Part shown: positions 45,121-53,653 of the stretch, in pieces
Position numbering within the stretch: position 1 is the first letter of the stretch
How the letters are laid out: the number at the start of each line of letters is the position of its first letter
DNA from: Streptococcus pneumoniae
GTDB taxonomy: Bacteria > Bacillota > Bacilli > Lactobacillales > Streptococcaceae
Assembly (NCBI RefSeq): GCF_001096185.1
Contig: NZ_CRPU01000011.1
Span: forward strand, 1-64,000
Reading direction: 5' to 3'
DNA length: 64,000 nt
Position numbers and translations under genes: made by a program
The notes under the pieces: model-generated
Told to the model about the DNA's origin: nothing
The model's database searches: none
The model's input: only the letters and a program-made list of their open reading frames with translations

Positions 45121-45454
45121 TTGTGAATACCTCGATTCTGTAGGTTGTAAGTAAGTAATCTGTATCAGGCTGTTTTAGATTCAACTGACTAGGTTCACAC
45201 ATAAAATTAGACAACATCAATTCCTCAATGCTGTCTAGTTTCTTCTTGTGATAGTGACTGATTTGAATAGTAACTTTTCTTATGTGTACTGTGTCATCAG
45301 CAGTAATACTACTACCCGGAGTTAAACGATAGTAAAGAATAACGTTGTCAGGAGAGGACTTTTCCTCACGTTCCATATAGAACACTTTTGATTTTAAAGT
45401 GTTTTTTTCTAGGATTTCTTGAATTTCTTGCCTGGTGAAGAACTTCTTAGCCAT
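45107..45454 (-). CDS. Head-tail joining protein (tail terminator position)
   Basis: A 115-aa protein (MAKKFFTRQEIQEILEKNTL) with a charged, mixed alpha/beta look. No motif I can name; the place between head closure and gp10-like genes is that of the minor capsid/tail terminator protein in this family of phages. Confidence 0.6.
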   Translation of the reverse strand: MAKKFFTRQEIQEILEKNTLKSKVFYMEREEKSSPDNVILYYRLTPGSSITADDTVHIRKVTIQISHYHKKKLDSIEELMLSNFMCEPSQLNLKQPDTDYLLTTYRIEVFTSGKW

Positions 45455-45759
45455 TATTTCAATTCTCCTAATTCAATTATCGTGTAGTGGCCATCATCAG
45501 ATTCAGTTCCAACATTTACCTTGTACTCTTTCCCTTTGTACTTCACGTAGTCTAAGGAATCTGTCACATAGTTAGAACGTATCCGAAATCTTGCTGTCAA
45601 AACTTGACCATCTGCCAAAGCTTTATCAAGCCTACGTTGGTAGATTTTCTCTTTTTCAGCTTTGACTTTCTTTTCTACAACTTGTTTTTCAAAAACACCT
45701 TTTTCGACCTCTGTACGCTTATCGTAACAAAGGATGATTGATACTCTAGATGATTTCAT
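45454..45759 (-). CDS. Phage head closure protein
   Basis: The 101-aa protein contains ADGQVLTARFRIRSNYVTDS and YVKYKGKEYKVNVGTESDDG, matching the beta-barrel head-tail adaptor (SPP1 gp16/HK97 gp7 type). It follows the connector gene with a 2-bp gap. Confidence 0.75.
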   Translation of the reverse strand: MKSSRVSIILCYDKRTEVEKGVFEKQVVEKKVKAEKEKIYQRRLDKALADGQVLTARFRIRSNYVTDSLDYVKYKGKEYKVNVGTESDDGHYTIIELGELK

Positions 45760-45761
45760 GA

Positions 45762-46091
45762 TTAAACTCCGTAAATAGCTTTTAATTGATAGAGAATATT
45801 TGTCAATTCTTCATCAATCCAGCTCATTGTTGTTGAGTTTCCTGTCATCAAGGATTTATCAAATCTCTGAACACATCTCAAATGTAACCAATCTAAAATT
45901 GTTTCTTTATCATCCTCTTCAATCTCATCCCATTCTGTCAATTCGCTTTCTTTATCAATGCGAGTGATAGGAATGTTGTTTCTCGTTAGATATGAAATCC
46001 CACTATTTATGTAGCTTAAAAGTTGAGTGTCAAAGATTTCTTCTTCGACATCAACTTCAACCATTTCTTTAATTTGATTAAGGATTGTCAT
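45762..46091 (-). CDS. Head-tail connector (gp6-like DNA packaging protein)
   Basis: A 109-aa acidic helical protein: MTILNQIKEMVEVDVEEEIF, YINSGISYLTRNNIPITRID, WLHLRCVQRFDKSL. It resembles the HK97 gp6/QLRG connector family, which forms a ring below the portal. Confidence 0.8.
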   Translation of the reverse strand: MTILNQIKEMVEVDVEEEIFDTQLLSYINSGISYLTRNNIPITRIDKESELTEWDEIEEDDKETILDWLHLRCVQRFDKSLMTGNSTTMSWIDEELTNILYQLKAIYGV

Positions 46092-46116
46092 TTTAGACTC
46101 CCCTTTCTATTTAAAA

Positions 46117-47370
46117 TCAACCTTTTGTGAATTTCACAGCTGATTTGTACTGACCAAGTCGGCCACCAAGCACGCTAGCAAGTTCGATATGACGGCGATT
46201 CATCGTTACATCATAATCTTCGAAGCGATCAGCAGAGACATCATCACCAATCATCTTATAAGCCTTGTCAGCAAATGCGATAATTGGGTTAGTCGCATCT
46301 TCCATCCAGTCATAGACATATACTTGGTAACCAGCAATGACATTTCCTGTTTGTGAAATTGGTGCGAATGGTTGTGGATCAATATAGCGTTTTTCGCCAT
46401 CCTTAACCATTTTAAGTTTACGGGCAATGGTTTTTGAAGTTACCAAAATTGGAGTTGTATTTGCAGCAAGTTTATCAATCCCTTTGACGAGGGTTTCTAA
46501 AACAGTACTGTCAAATTCCCCGTCAACACTGATTTCTTGTGTATCAAATAGTTGAGCAAGTGTTTCTTCTGCAATAGATTTAATTTCAGTGATTTTGTCA
46601 TCATCATCACTATTTTTACCGTCGCCGATAACAACAGCACGTTCAACTGCACGGATAAAGCCGTGGGCTAATTCATTCATCACATAGTTGAAGTAAGCAC
46701 CTGTTGTATCCTTCTTCAAGTCAGCATACTCAAAACTGTACTTGATGTAGACAGCTGCAGAGTTGATTGTATAATCGATAAATACAAAAGATTCATCTTT
46801 CTTTGTTTTGCCATTCTGATGGCCTTTAGCTTTTGATTGTTGCGTTTGAAGTGCAACACGTACTGCATAACGAGGATCTTTGGTTACATGGTTCAGGATA
46901 CCGTCGTAATCATTAAATGCATTTTGGATTGCAATCAATACTGGTTCAGGTAAGATTTTGTCAACATCAGTTACACCTTTTTCAACCAGATTTGCTTCCC
47001 ACGCTTTTCGGGCACTGTTTGAGCTTCCTTCGTTATCCATGAGGATTCGAGCGAAATCAAGTGCAGCTTCTTTTGTTTTTAAGTATTCCATTTGTGTCTT
47101 GCCTTTCTGTACTTCCTTGATAGATTTAGCAGCTTTGTTGAGATTGTCTTCTTTTTCTTTAATCTCAACATCTAACTTAGAAATTGTTTCCTTTAGTTCC
47201 TCTGCTTTGGATACCAATTCTTCTGCATCTGATTTCAATTGTGCAAGATCTTCATCTCCGATAGTTGTTGACTTCAATTTCTCTTCGATTGAAGCTTTTT
47301 TTAATTTGACCTCAGATAGCTCATCTGCATGTTTTTGTCGTTCTTCCATCAATTCGACTAGTGTTTTCAT
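46117..47370 (-). CDS. Major capsid protein, HK97 fold, with scaffold-like N-terminal delta domain
   Basis: From the ATG at 47370 after AAGGAG the protein is 417 aa. Residues 1-100 form a strong coiled coil (MKTLVELMEERQKHADELSE and further), the delta domain that acts as scaffold and is removed by the prohead protease. The rest contains VFIDYTINSAAVYIKYSFEY and IAGYQVYVYDWMEDATNPII, typical of HK97-type capsids in Gram-positive phages. The protease gene lies just upstream. Confidence 0.92.
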   Translation of the reverse strand: MKTLVELMEERQKHADELSEVKLKKASIEEKLKSTTIGDEDLAQLKSDAEELVSKAEELKETISKLDVEIKEKEDNLNKAAKSIKEVQKGKTQMEYLKTKEAALDFARILMDNEGSSNSARKAWEANLVEKGVTDVDKILPEPVLIAIQNAFNDYDGILNHVTKDPRYAVRVALQTQQSKAKGHQNGKTKKDESFVFIDYTINSAAVYIKYSFEYADLKKDTTGAYFNYVMNELAHGFIRAVERAVVIGDGKNSDDDDKITEIKSIAEETLAQLFDTQEISVDGEFDSTVLETLVKGIDKLAANTTPILVTSKTIARKLKMVKDGEKRYIDPQPFAPISQTGNVIAGYQVYVYDWMEDATNPIIAFADKAYKMIGDDVSADRFEDYDVTMNRRHIELASVLGGRLGQYKSAVKFTKG

Positions 47371-47383
47371 TTTTTCTCCTTTT

Positions 47384-47926
47384 TTAAATTGTTGCAAGTT
47401 TACTCATGATGTCTTGCTTCATGTTCGCCTGAGCGATTCGCTTGTCAACCACAGACATATCAAATCCCTTAATATTATCAACGGTTGCTTGAGGATTGGC
47501 TGGCACGGTCACGACAGATATTTCAAAGATTTCAACTTCTTTAAAAATCCATCCACCGTAAGGTTGCTTGGCGTCAACTGGCTCATAATCATTGATAAAA
47601 AATCCAATGCTCAGACTATCCAATGCCCCCATCTTCATGAGGTCATAGGTTTTCTTAGCTTCTGGATCACTTAGATTGAACGTTGACCGTGTTCGCAGAC
47701 CTTTTTCATCTACCGACAGCTCATGCTTACCGATGACACGATTGCGATCGTGATTTAAGCACATGGGAACGACAGCCTTAGTTTTAAGGGTATTGTCAAA
47801 ACAACCCTTGGCCATCACATCGCCGTCTCTGTCTGTATTGCCATAGGTGGAGGCATAAGCCTCAAAATGAAAGTCAGCTGACTCTTCCTCAACTGACTTG
47901 ACGACAAAGGTTTTTAACTTTTCCAT
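47384..47926 (-). CDS. HK97-family prohead protease
   Basis: The 180-aa serine protease has FEAYASTYGNTDRDGDVMAKGCF, MCLNHDRNRVIGKHE (catalytic His), and GALDSLSIGFFINDY (catalytic Ser), and removes capsid delta domains during maturation. The ending ANMKQDIMSKLATI is polar. Order portal-protease-capsid is canonical. Confidence 0.93.
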   Translation of the reverse strand: MEKLKTFVVKSVEEESADFHFEAYASTYGNTDRDGDVMAKGCFDNTLKTKAVVPMCLNHDRNRVIGKHELSVDEKGLRTRSTFNLSDPEAKKTYDLMKMGALDSLSIGFFINDYEPVDAKQPYGGWIFKEVEIFEISVVTVPANPQATVDNIKGFDMSVVDKRIAQANMKQDIMSKLATI

Positions 47927-47972
47927 AGCCTACCTCCTTTCTTAAAATTTCTGCCAACCGCCCACCCTATTT

Positions 47973-49115
47973 TCAATTACTTTCACTCGGCTCGATACGA
48001 ACTGCATTTAGATTAGTTTCGAATACTTCTCCACCTTCATAGCCTGGAAGTCCTAGATACGTTTCACGGAATTCATTTGAATTCATCAAACCTGCGTATT
48101 TAGATTTAAATCCACCTTCAACTAGATCTTTGAATGAAATCATATCAGCCATATCAAAGAAGACTAAGAGTTTGTTGCCTTGTGTCCGTGCTGTCTTCGT
48201 GAAGTATTTCCTGTTTATCTCTTCAGAAAATACACGTTGATATAACTTCATGACGCTAGAATAGTAAGCTCTATATTGCTCTTCTGTGTAGTCGCAAGTA
48301 AATAGTTTCTCATTGATACCATGAGCATGATAAAGTTGAGATTTCAGAAACTCCATTTCTTCTTTAGAAGCAGTTGAGTAATCTTTGTTTAACTCCATAA
48401 ACTCTTCACCTTGCTCGAGATAGGCAATACCACCATTTTCAGCAAGTTCCATCATGCTATCAACTCGACTCTTAGCTTGTTTCTTCAAATGTTCATCTGC
48501 TGCTTTAGTTGGTAGTTTTAAGAATCCTCTCAACTTTGAATTCCCTCTGCCTAACTTCTCGGTTAACGCATCAAGGTTGATATCAATTAATTCTGTGATT
48601 TGGTTTAGTTGACTTGTCACGTTTAATTTAGGATTCTCAAAAACCCAGACATCGCTAAGAGGTAGCTCAATCTCTACATCATCAATCATGATTTCAACTC
48701 TCTCTGCAGTCCATGATATGGTTTTCTTTGCAAGCCAAATTTCAATCAGTCGACCATTTTCCCAACGTGGAACAACGACCGCAACACCATCTTTCAGCAT
48801 AGCTCTTGTTACATTTGCCCAAAATACAACTGGTATTTCAAGAGGATTTGGAGAGAAAGATAAAACATTTGCAAGATCACTATTTTCAAACCACTCCATC
48901 TTATCAACTCCTGTCGGATTTCGAGTGATTCTCACATGCTTAAATCGAACTTGTGCAGTATCTGTTGAAATCTTATTGTAGATATTATCTAAGTAAATCG
49001 AATTTCTTCTCCAATAATTCAAATTTCTTTGTAAATAGGTCCTTGTGGATTTTCTATTACTTGGTCTGAAAATCCTAGCAAAAACCTCTCTTAGATTATT
49101 TATATATTTGTTCAT
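47973..49115 (-). CDS. Portal protein
   Basis: The 380-aa protein starts MNKYINNLREVFARIFRPSN and contains VVFWANVTRAMLKDGVAVVV, GRGNSKLRGFLKLPTKAADE and HGINEKLFTCDYTEEQYRAYY, which match HK97-type portals. Twelve copies form the DNA entry ring at one capsid vertex. Confidence 0.88.
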   Translation of the reverse strand: MNKYINNLREVFARIFRPSNRKSTRTYLQRNLNYWRRNSIYLDNIYNKISTDTAQVRFKHVRITRNPTGVDKMEWFENSDLANVLSFSPNPLEIPVVFWANVTRAMLKDGVAVVVPRWENGRLIEIWLAKKTISWTAERVEIMIDDVEIELPLSDVWVFENPKLNVTSQLNQITELIDINLDALTEKLGRGNSKLRGFLKLPTKAADEHLKKQAKSRVDSMMELAENGGIAYLEQGEEFMELNKDYSTASKEEMEFLKSQLYHAHGINEKLFTCDYTEEQYRAYYSSVMKLYQRVFSEEINRKYFTKTARTQGNKLLVFFDMADMISFKDLVEGGFKSKYAGLMNSNEFRETYLGLPGYEGGEVFETNLNAVRIEPSESN

Positions 49116-49123
49116 TCTTCACC

Positions 49124-50836
49124 TCAATCAAAGTAATAACTCAAGTCTTCCTTGAAATTTTCGTAGCAGATAAAAGCATCTAGCTGACTAGCAAATACGT
49201 CAATCTTTTCTTTTGCTTTTTCTTTATTTGGAAATACATTGTTATTCGCATCTATCTTGACACGAACATTTGCGTGGTTCCAAGTTGCCACAGGATCGTC
49301 AAAGATGATTTTCCCCATCTTAGCTTTTTCTTTATACACTTTTAAAGGATTGGATAAGCTCTTGACCGTTTGTGGAATGTCGTGACATATATCTCCGTAG
49401 TAGTCATTAATTAAGCGGATAAGCTCTTTTGCATTCCAGCGGTCATATCCGACTGCAACTGGTAAGATTCTATTCTCACTCATAAACTGCCTTAACTCTT
49501 CAAAGATATAAGCTTGGTCATTGTAATCCAACTCATGAACATGAAGCTGTCCACTAAGTTCCCACTCAGCGTATTTGTCCCTCAGTTCTTTCGGGAGTCC
49601 TTCAATCGTATGACGTGGCATGAATTTCTTGTTCAAATACTGACGCTCTTCGCCACGCACGACCATAAATGAAACCGAACAAATATCATTGACATCCGAC
49701 AAGTCAACACCAAGCACACAGCGAGCACTCCGTTCCTCATTTCCGACAAACAAACTCTTATCAAACTTATCTGACCAACCCTTACACTCTTCATTACTGA
49801 AGTAAGCAAGATAGTTATTAACAGGGAGATTAAATGTTTTAGCCATCAGCTCAGCCTGTTGTGCTGGATCATTCTTGCTCATTTCAATATCCTTGGCAAT
49901 CGTCTCCTTCTCAGTCGTTATACCGAGTAAAGGCATAGCTTTCTGCCACATATCTGGATTGTGAATTTCAGAAACATCATCCAGCTGATAAATCCAAGGC
50001 ATGACCGAATCATTGACAATCTTTTCATCAAGAATATCTACCCAGATGTTGTAATACTTATCAAAAAGCTTGTCCCGTTTCGTCCCATTGGTGGAGATGT
50101 ACCAGGTTATCCAATTTTTTCGCTTACGACTCGAACCATCATTCACAACCTTGATGAAGTCATCATCATAAGTGTGCACTTCATCAAAAATATTGTAGTG
50201 AGCATTAGTACCATCAAGGCTTTCATAGTCGGAAGTCTTGATTGACATAAGACTATTAGTTGTCTCGTACAAGATACCTTGTTTAGTTGACCGTAGTATG
50301 TCAGCCTCACGCATATAGTGTAGTAAGCTCTCTTCGTTCGACAGCATAGCTCTAGAAGCATTAAACAGATAGCCAGCTTGTTCACGACTGTAAGCTAGAA
50401 GCTGAATATCAGCACCCCACTCACCGTCAATAATCTGACCAACCTCACCAATGGCAGAACCAAGGGTGGTTTTTCCTGTACCACGAGGTACAATAATAGG
50501 CACCTCATGAATGAGACGCCTTTCTTCGAAATCTTTATATTCTTCAAGTGTATCGGGATCTGTTTTTGTAACTTCAACTGTATGATAAAAACCCCACGTT
50601 GTTTCTAGCCAAACCTTCTGAGATAAGGCCAAACGTAACTTGCCAGCAAGACCTTTAGTGTTGCTACACTCTTCCTCAATGAACTCAATCCGTTTGTCAG
50701 CTTCTTCTTGTTTGAAGATGTATTGCTCCTTGTACCTCTCTACTCGTTTAATAGATTTCATAGTGAGTGCACAAACGCGAATCTTACCTGAGTAGACCAG
50801 CTGAGCATATTTATCAAAATATCTCATCTCAACCAT
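49124..50836 (-). CDS. Terminase large subunit
   Basis: The motor and nuclease of DNA packaging (570 aa). The ATPase part has Walker A-like VPRGTGKTTLGSAIGE (about 113-128) and Walker B YNIFDEVHTYDDD; the nuclease part has the Asp-containing LGVDLSDVNDICS and a late ASQLDAFICYE. Its start overlaps the end of the small terminase gene by 8 bp. Confidence 0.95.
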   Translation of the reverse strand: MVEMRYFDKYAQLVYSGKIRVCALTMKSIKRVERYKEQYIFKQEEADKRIEFIEEECSNTKGLAGKLRLALSQKVWLETTWGFYHTVEVTKTDPDTLEEYKDFEERRLIHEVPIIVPRGTGKTTLGSAIGEVGQIIDGEWGADIQLLAYSREQAGYLFNASRAMLSNEESLLHYMREADILRSTKQGILYETTNSLMSIKTSDYESLDGTNAHYNIFDEVHTYDDDFIKVVNDGSSRKRKNWITWYISTNGTKRDKLFDKYYNIWVDILDEKIVNDSVMPWIYQLDDVSEIHNPDMWQKAMPLLGITTEKETIAKDIEMSKNDPAQQAELMAKTFNLPVNNYLAYFSNEECKGWSDKFDKSLFVGNEERSARCVLGVDLSDVNDICSVSFMVVRGEERQYLNKKFMPRHTIEGLPKELRDKYAEWELSGQLHVHELDYNDQAYIFEELRQFMSENRILPVAVGYDRWNAKELIRLINDYYGDICHDIPQTVKSLSNPLKVYKEKAKMGKIIFDDPVATWNHANVRVKIDANNNVFPNKEKAKEKIDVFASQLDAFICYENFKEDLSYYFD

Positions 50837-51314
50837 ATCGAGCCAACTTCTCCTGAATCATTTCTTTGAGACTGTCGCCCTGTGGGCTTTGCTTTTCAAT
50901 CGTTGACATAATCTGCATGTTTAGCTTTTGATACTTTTCCATTCCATCAAGTAGATACTTATCAGGTAGCTCACCGTTATTGATGACTTTATTGATTTCC
51001 AACTGGAAGTTTTCAATCACTTTTTGATTATGATTGTATTGAGTTTTTAAATTTTTCAAACCTACTGAATCATTGTCATTGATTTCAAGCATTTTTTCTT
51101 TTGGAATCAACTTGAAAGTCTTACGAGAAAGTTCAACACGTTCTTCTCTTGTATACTTTTGGCGTTGATTTGCCAGCTTTTCTAACTCTTTGAACTGACT
51201 TTTTGTGATATTCGACCGAGTTTCTTCAAATATGCCTAGCTTTTTTCGATACCTGGTGAGGGTAGCACGACTTATTCCTAGCTTTTCTAAAACTTCATTG
51301 ATTTTCAAAATCAT
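50829..51314 (-). CDS. Terminase small subunit (P27 family)
   Basis: A 161-aa helical protein with an N-terminal helix-turn-helix (INEVLEKLGISRATLTRYRK) that recognises the packaging site, a central coiled coil and a short C-terminal oligomerisation part. The start is either ATG at 51314, which lies only one base after AGGAG, or TTG at 51308, with the ideal 7-nt spacing; I list the ATG but the TTG is quite possible. Confidence 0.88.
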   Translation of the reverse strand: MILKINEVLEKLGISRATLTRYRKKLGIFEETRSNITKSQFKELEKLANQRQKYTREERVELSRKTFKLIPKEKMLEINDNDSVGLKNLKTQYNHNQKVIENFQLEINKVINNGELPDKYLLDGMEKYQKLNMQIMSTIEKQSPQGDSLKEMIQEKLARYG

Positions 51315-51332
51315 GCTCCTTTCTTGTATCAA

Positions 51333-51449
51333 TTTTCGTCATTTTTGGGGGAGAGGTATATAAGAGGATTGACACCGTTATTATTTTGGGTGTGTGAAAA
51401 TTTTAAACAGGGGGGATCTGATAAAAATAAAAAATTCAAAAATAAAAAA
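51333..51449. other. Non-coding space between HNH and terminase genes, candidate cos site
   Basis: The 117 bp hold no open frame and contain a G6 run (CAGGGGGGATC on the plus strand near 51,408) in otherwise AT-rich DNA. HK97-like phages with an HNH gene next to the terminase genes usually cut at a cos site placed here. No cohesive end can be read from the sequence. Confidence 0.35.
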
Positions 51450-51770
51450 TCAAAATAAATTAATATTCCGATTTTCTAAATTTAAATTTATTTTACTTTG
51501 AAATGTTTTTGTATTATGACACTCGAGACAAAGTAGTTGTAGATTGTCTTCGTTGAGAGTAATAGACTCATCTTGATAATTAGTTTCATCAATCTCTATG
51601 ATATGGTCAACAATGCTCTTGCTATGAATTAAACGTCCACACATATCGCAGCGCATACGCTTTGTACTTCTGATTCTATTTCTCAGAGTTATCCAAGGTT
51701 TCGAGTTGTAGAATTTAATCTGCCAAGTTCTAAACCAGTCAGAGTGTTTAGGATTTTTAAAATAAGCCAT
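51450..51770 (-). CDS. HNH endonuclease (packaging-associated)
   Basis: A 106-aa protein with the zinc-binding CDMCGRLIHSKSIVDHIIEI and LLCLECHNTKT, the HNH core (two CxxC pairs, DH pair, final HN). HNH proteins beside terminase genes support cleavage at cos sites in HK97-like phages. It is the first gene of the late operon, downstream of the promoter element at 51833-51859. Confidence 0.92.
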   Translation of the reverse strand: MAYFKNPKHSDWFRTWQIKFYNSKPWITLRNRIRSTKRMRCDMCGRLIHSKSIVDHIIEIDETNYQDESITLNEDNLQLLCLECHNTKTFQSKINLNLENRNINLF

Positions 51771-51832
51771 CGCCTATGCAGTCCCTTCAACTTCTGGATT
51801 TTTTTCATGATACAAATATATCAGATTCATTT

Positions 51833-51859
51833 TGTCAATTCTATATCTTTTTTTGACAA
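51833..51859 (-). promoter_or_regulatory. Late promoter element, copy 1 (before HNH/terminase/structural genes)
   Basis: Minus strand TTGTCA, 15 bp (A-run then ATATAG), TTGACA. The second hexamer is a good -35 box; no perfect -10 follows, but an inverted repeat TGATA-N6-TATCA lies 12 bp further. The same element with identical spacing is found at 52658-52684. The upstream gene encodes an ArpU/RinA-like regulator that may bind it. The 265-bp region (51771-52035) has no gene. Confidence 0.65.
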
Positions 51860-52035
51860 GATTTATTTTTGAGTTTTGAATTTATGTAAAATATCCCTGT
51901 TGAATTAGTTATATCTTATATTTTATCCAATTTTGTTTCACACTCAAAAACTAATACGGACAATGCTTTGAGCCCTATTCAAAATATAAACTAGAAACTT
52001 CCTCGTTATGGATAGTTGAAAAAATCAAAAAAATA

Positions 52036-52578
52036 TTAGAGGCTAAAATTACTCATCTTAGTATCAAGTTCATCTTGCCTTACACAAATATAAATTAGTG
52101 TGACTGCTGGACTTGAATGATTGAATAATGACATCAAGTCTGCAACGTTCTTGTACTTCTTGTAGTAATGATAGCCAAATGTTTTTCGCATCGTGTGGGT
52201 TCCGACATTATCGATGCCTAAGTCTTCAGCAGCTCTTTTAAGAAACCAGTATGCCGTCTTATAGCTGAGCGCCTTATTCTTTCCAACACGACTCTGAAAT
52301 AGATACTCATGTAGTTCTTTATCTTTGACAAATTCCCTCAATTCATTCTTGAGTGGCCTTGTCATTTTGATGCTCTTGTATTTCCCTGTTTTCTGTTCCC
52401 TAACTTTAATATGCCAACCTTGAACATCTTTAACTTTTAGTTTGAGAATATCTCCGACACGAAAACCTGTATTGATTCCCAAAAGAAATAGCATATAATA
52501 CTTTTCATTCCAAGATGATAGATAGTCCTTCATGGCTTGGATATCATCCTTATCTCGTAACGGTTCAACAATATTCAT
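52036..52578 (-). CDS. Small tyrosine recombinase-like protein (catalytic domain only)
   Basis: The 180-aa protein contains the integrase core: GINTGFRVGDILKLKVKDV with the first Arg, GTHTMRKTFGYHYYKKYKNV (H-x-x-R), LFNHSSPAVTLIYICVRQDE (His and Tyr). It lacks the arm-binding and core-binding domains of a lysogeny integrase. Proteins like it sit just before the late genes in many streptococcal siphophages and may act in late gene control or genome resolution. A hairpin terminator stands between its promoter and start codon. Confidence 0.82.
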   Translation of the reverse strand: MNIVEPLRDKDDIQAMKDYLSSWNEKYYMLFLLGINTGFRVGDILKLKVKDVQGWHIKVREQKTGKYKSIKMTRPLKNELREFVKDKELHEYLFQSRVGKNKALSYKTAYWFLKRAAEDLGIDNVGTHTMRKTFGYHYYKKYKNVADLMSLFNHSSPAVTLIYICVRQDELDTKMSNFSL

Positions 52579-52593
52579 AGTTTTGCTCCTTTC

Positions 52594-52629
52594 AAAAAAA
52601 ATAAAGCACTAAGATTTTCTCAGTGCTTT
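52594..52629 (-). terminator. Terminator/attenuator in the leader of the integrase-like gene
   Basis: AAAGCACTGAGA and TTAGTGCTTT form a strong stem on the minus strand followed by ATTTTTTTT. It lies between the promoter element (52658-52684) and the gene's ribosome binding site, so it either ends early transcription from upstream or controls entry into the gene. Confidence 0.88.
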
Positions 52630-52657
52630 GGATAGTATCAATCTATCATTTTCTTTT

Positions 52658-52684
52658 TGTCAATACTATACTTTTTTTTGACAA
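52658..52684 (-). promoter_or_regulatory. Late promoter element, copy 2 (before the integrase-like gene)
   Basis: Minus strand TTGTCA, 15 bp (A-run then GTATAG), TTGACA. TGATAC lies 17 bp downstream (52640-52635) as a possible -10, inside an inverted repeat GATAG-N7-CTATC. Same design as copy 1. The element overlaps the region just behind the ArpU-like gene. Confidence 0.65.
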
Positions 52685-52685
52685 G

Positions 52686-53150
52686 TTACATGAACAATAA
52701 CTTTGCGAGTGTATCGAGAATGACTTCACGTCTTCTGTAAATCTGCTTACTGTGCCTGTATAGATACCCAGTGTCACCATTCTCCATAATATGCCAAACT
52801 TGAATCCAATCGTATCTAGTATGTTCTCCCCATCTCAAATGAAAGATTTTTTTATCATCAGGTTCAAGTGCATCAAGTAGTTTGGAAATTGCTGTTTGAA
52901 AGTTTTCCAGTCTTAAAACCATCGGATCGCTTGCATAAGCAACCGCTAGATTCTCCGACCTGTTGACGAATGTTCCGCTTCCACTTGCACCAGTATCATC
53001 AATACCAGGAACAGTTAGATGTTTCACTTCGTACAATCGTTCTAATTCATGCCTACGCTGACCAATAAGTTTATCAATCTTCAGGTATTTATCATCGAGT
53101 TCAAACTCAAGATAATCTCTCCGTGATTTTGTTAAATTCTTTTTGCCCAA
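52686..53150 (-). CDS. ArpU/RinA-like late transcription regulator
   Basis: The 154-aa protein has a charged helical N-terminus and a C-terminal sigma-like helix-turn-helix (LLDALEPDDKKIFHLRWGEH; TGYLYRHSKQIYRRREVILD), the layout of ArpU/RinA regulators that switch on phage packaging and structural genes. The start is TTG at 53150, six bases after GGGAGG. Both neighbours' control regions carry the shared promoter element it might recognise. Confidence 0.75.
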   Translation of the reverse strand: MGKKNLTKSRRDYLEFELDDKYLKIDKLIGQRRHELERLYEVKHLTVPGIDDTGASGSGTFVNRSENLAVAYASDPMVLRLENFQTAISKLLDALEPDDKKIFHLRWGEHTRYDWIQVWHIMENGDTGYLYRHSKQIYRRREVILDTLAKLLFM

Positions 53151-53485
53151 ACCTTACCTCCCATATATCTTTTAGTTTTGACCCATTTGATAATCTTACC
53201 ATCGTTATTATTGTTAAAATAATCTGGCAATCTTGCTGTTGGGCTTTCTTTGTAGACCACTTTTTCGACTACCTGTATTCCAGGCATCATTTCATCATCT
53301 ATCCACCCAACAAGCCACGCAGGGTTTACATCATAGGTTTTAGCAATCATTTCAATTTGCTTAATGGACGGATATCCACCTCGCTCGTACAAATGAATTG
53401 TGTTTTGGGAGACACCTGTATCTCTGGCCATATCTTTGACAGAGATACATAGGTCCTCTCTAAGTTCTTTTAATCTTAGCTGCAT
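53132..53485 (-). CDS. XRE-family helix-turn-helix regulator
   Basis: From the ATG at 53485 (MQLRLKELREDLCISVKDMA, 117 aa) with AAGGAG upstream. N-terminal HTH (about 1-60: ARDTGVSQNTIHLYERGGYP, IEMIAKTYDVNPAWLVGW) and a basic tail (GKIIKWVKTKRYMGGKVWAK). Its place before the late regulator suggests a middle-gene control role. It overlaps the ArpU-like gene by 19 bp. Confidence 0.8.
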   Translation of the reverse strand: MQLRLKELREDLCISVKDMARDTGVSQNTIHLYERGGYPSIKQIEMIAKTYDVNPAWLVGWIDDEMMPGIQVVEKVVYKESPTARLPDYFNNNNDGKIIKWVKTKRYMGGKVWAKRI

Positions 53486-53507
53486 TTTGCAAATCTCCTT
53501 GCGTATT

Positions 53508-53653
53508 TCAAATAATTTTCCCTTCAAATATCAGAGTTATTGTTCCTGTCCCGTCTTTGTGTCTAGATACCAAAGCACGACAATCTGATCCAAGCTCAAC
53601 TCCTTCAATTGTGATGCTATTCTTCACGCTATCAACGTTGATGATAGAATCAT
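53508..53653 (-). pseudogene. Remnant of a small phage gene with lost start
   Basis: A clean reading frame (SIINVDSVKNSITIEGVELG ... TGTITLIFEGKII, ending at 53508) begins one base out of register with the ATG at 53653. Restoring one A after that ATG would give a 48-aa protein starting MNSIINVDSV. A GTG at 53627 could start a 39-aa version but has no ribosome binding site. Confidence 0.45.

Noticed and set aside
52036-52578. The lysogeny integrase of the prophage
   Set aside because: Only the catalytic part is present, it lies in the late region far from the ends, and it is oriented with the late genes; the real integrase should be beyond 64,000.
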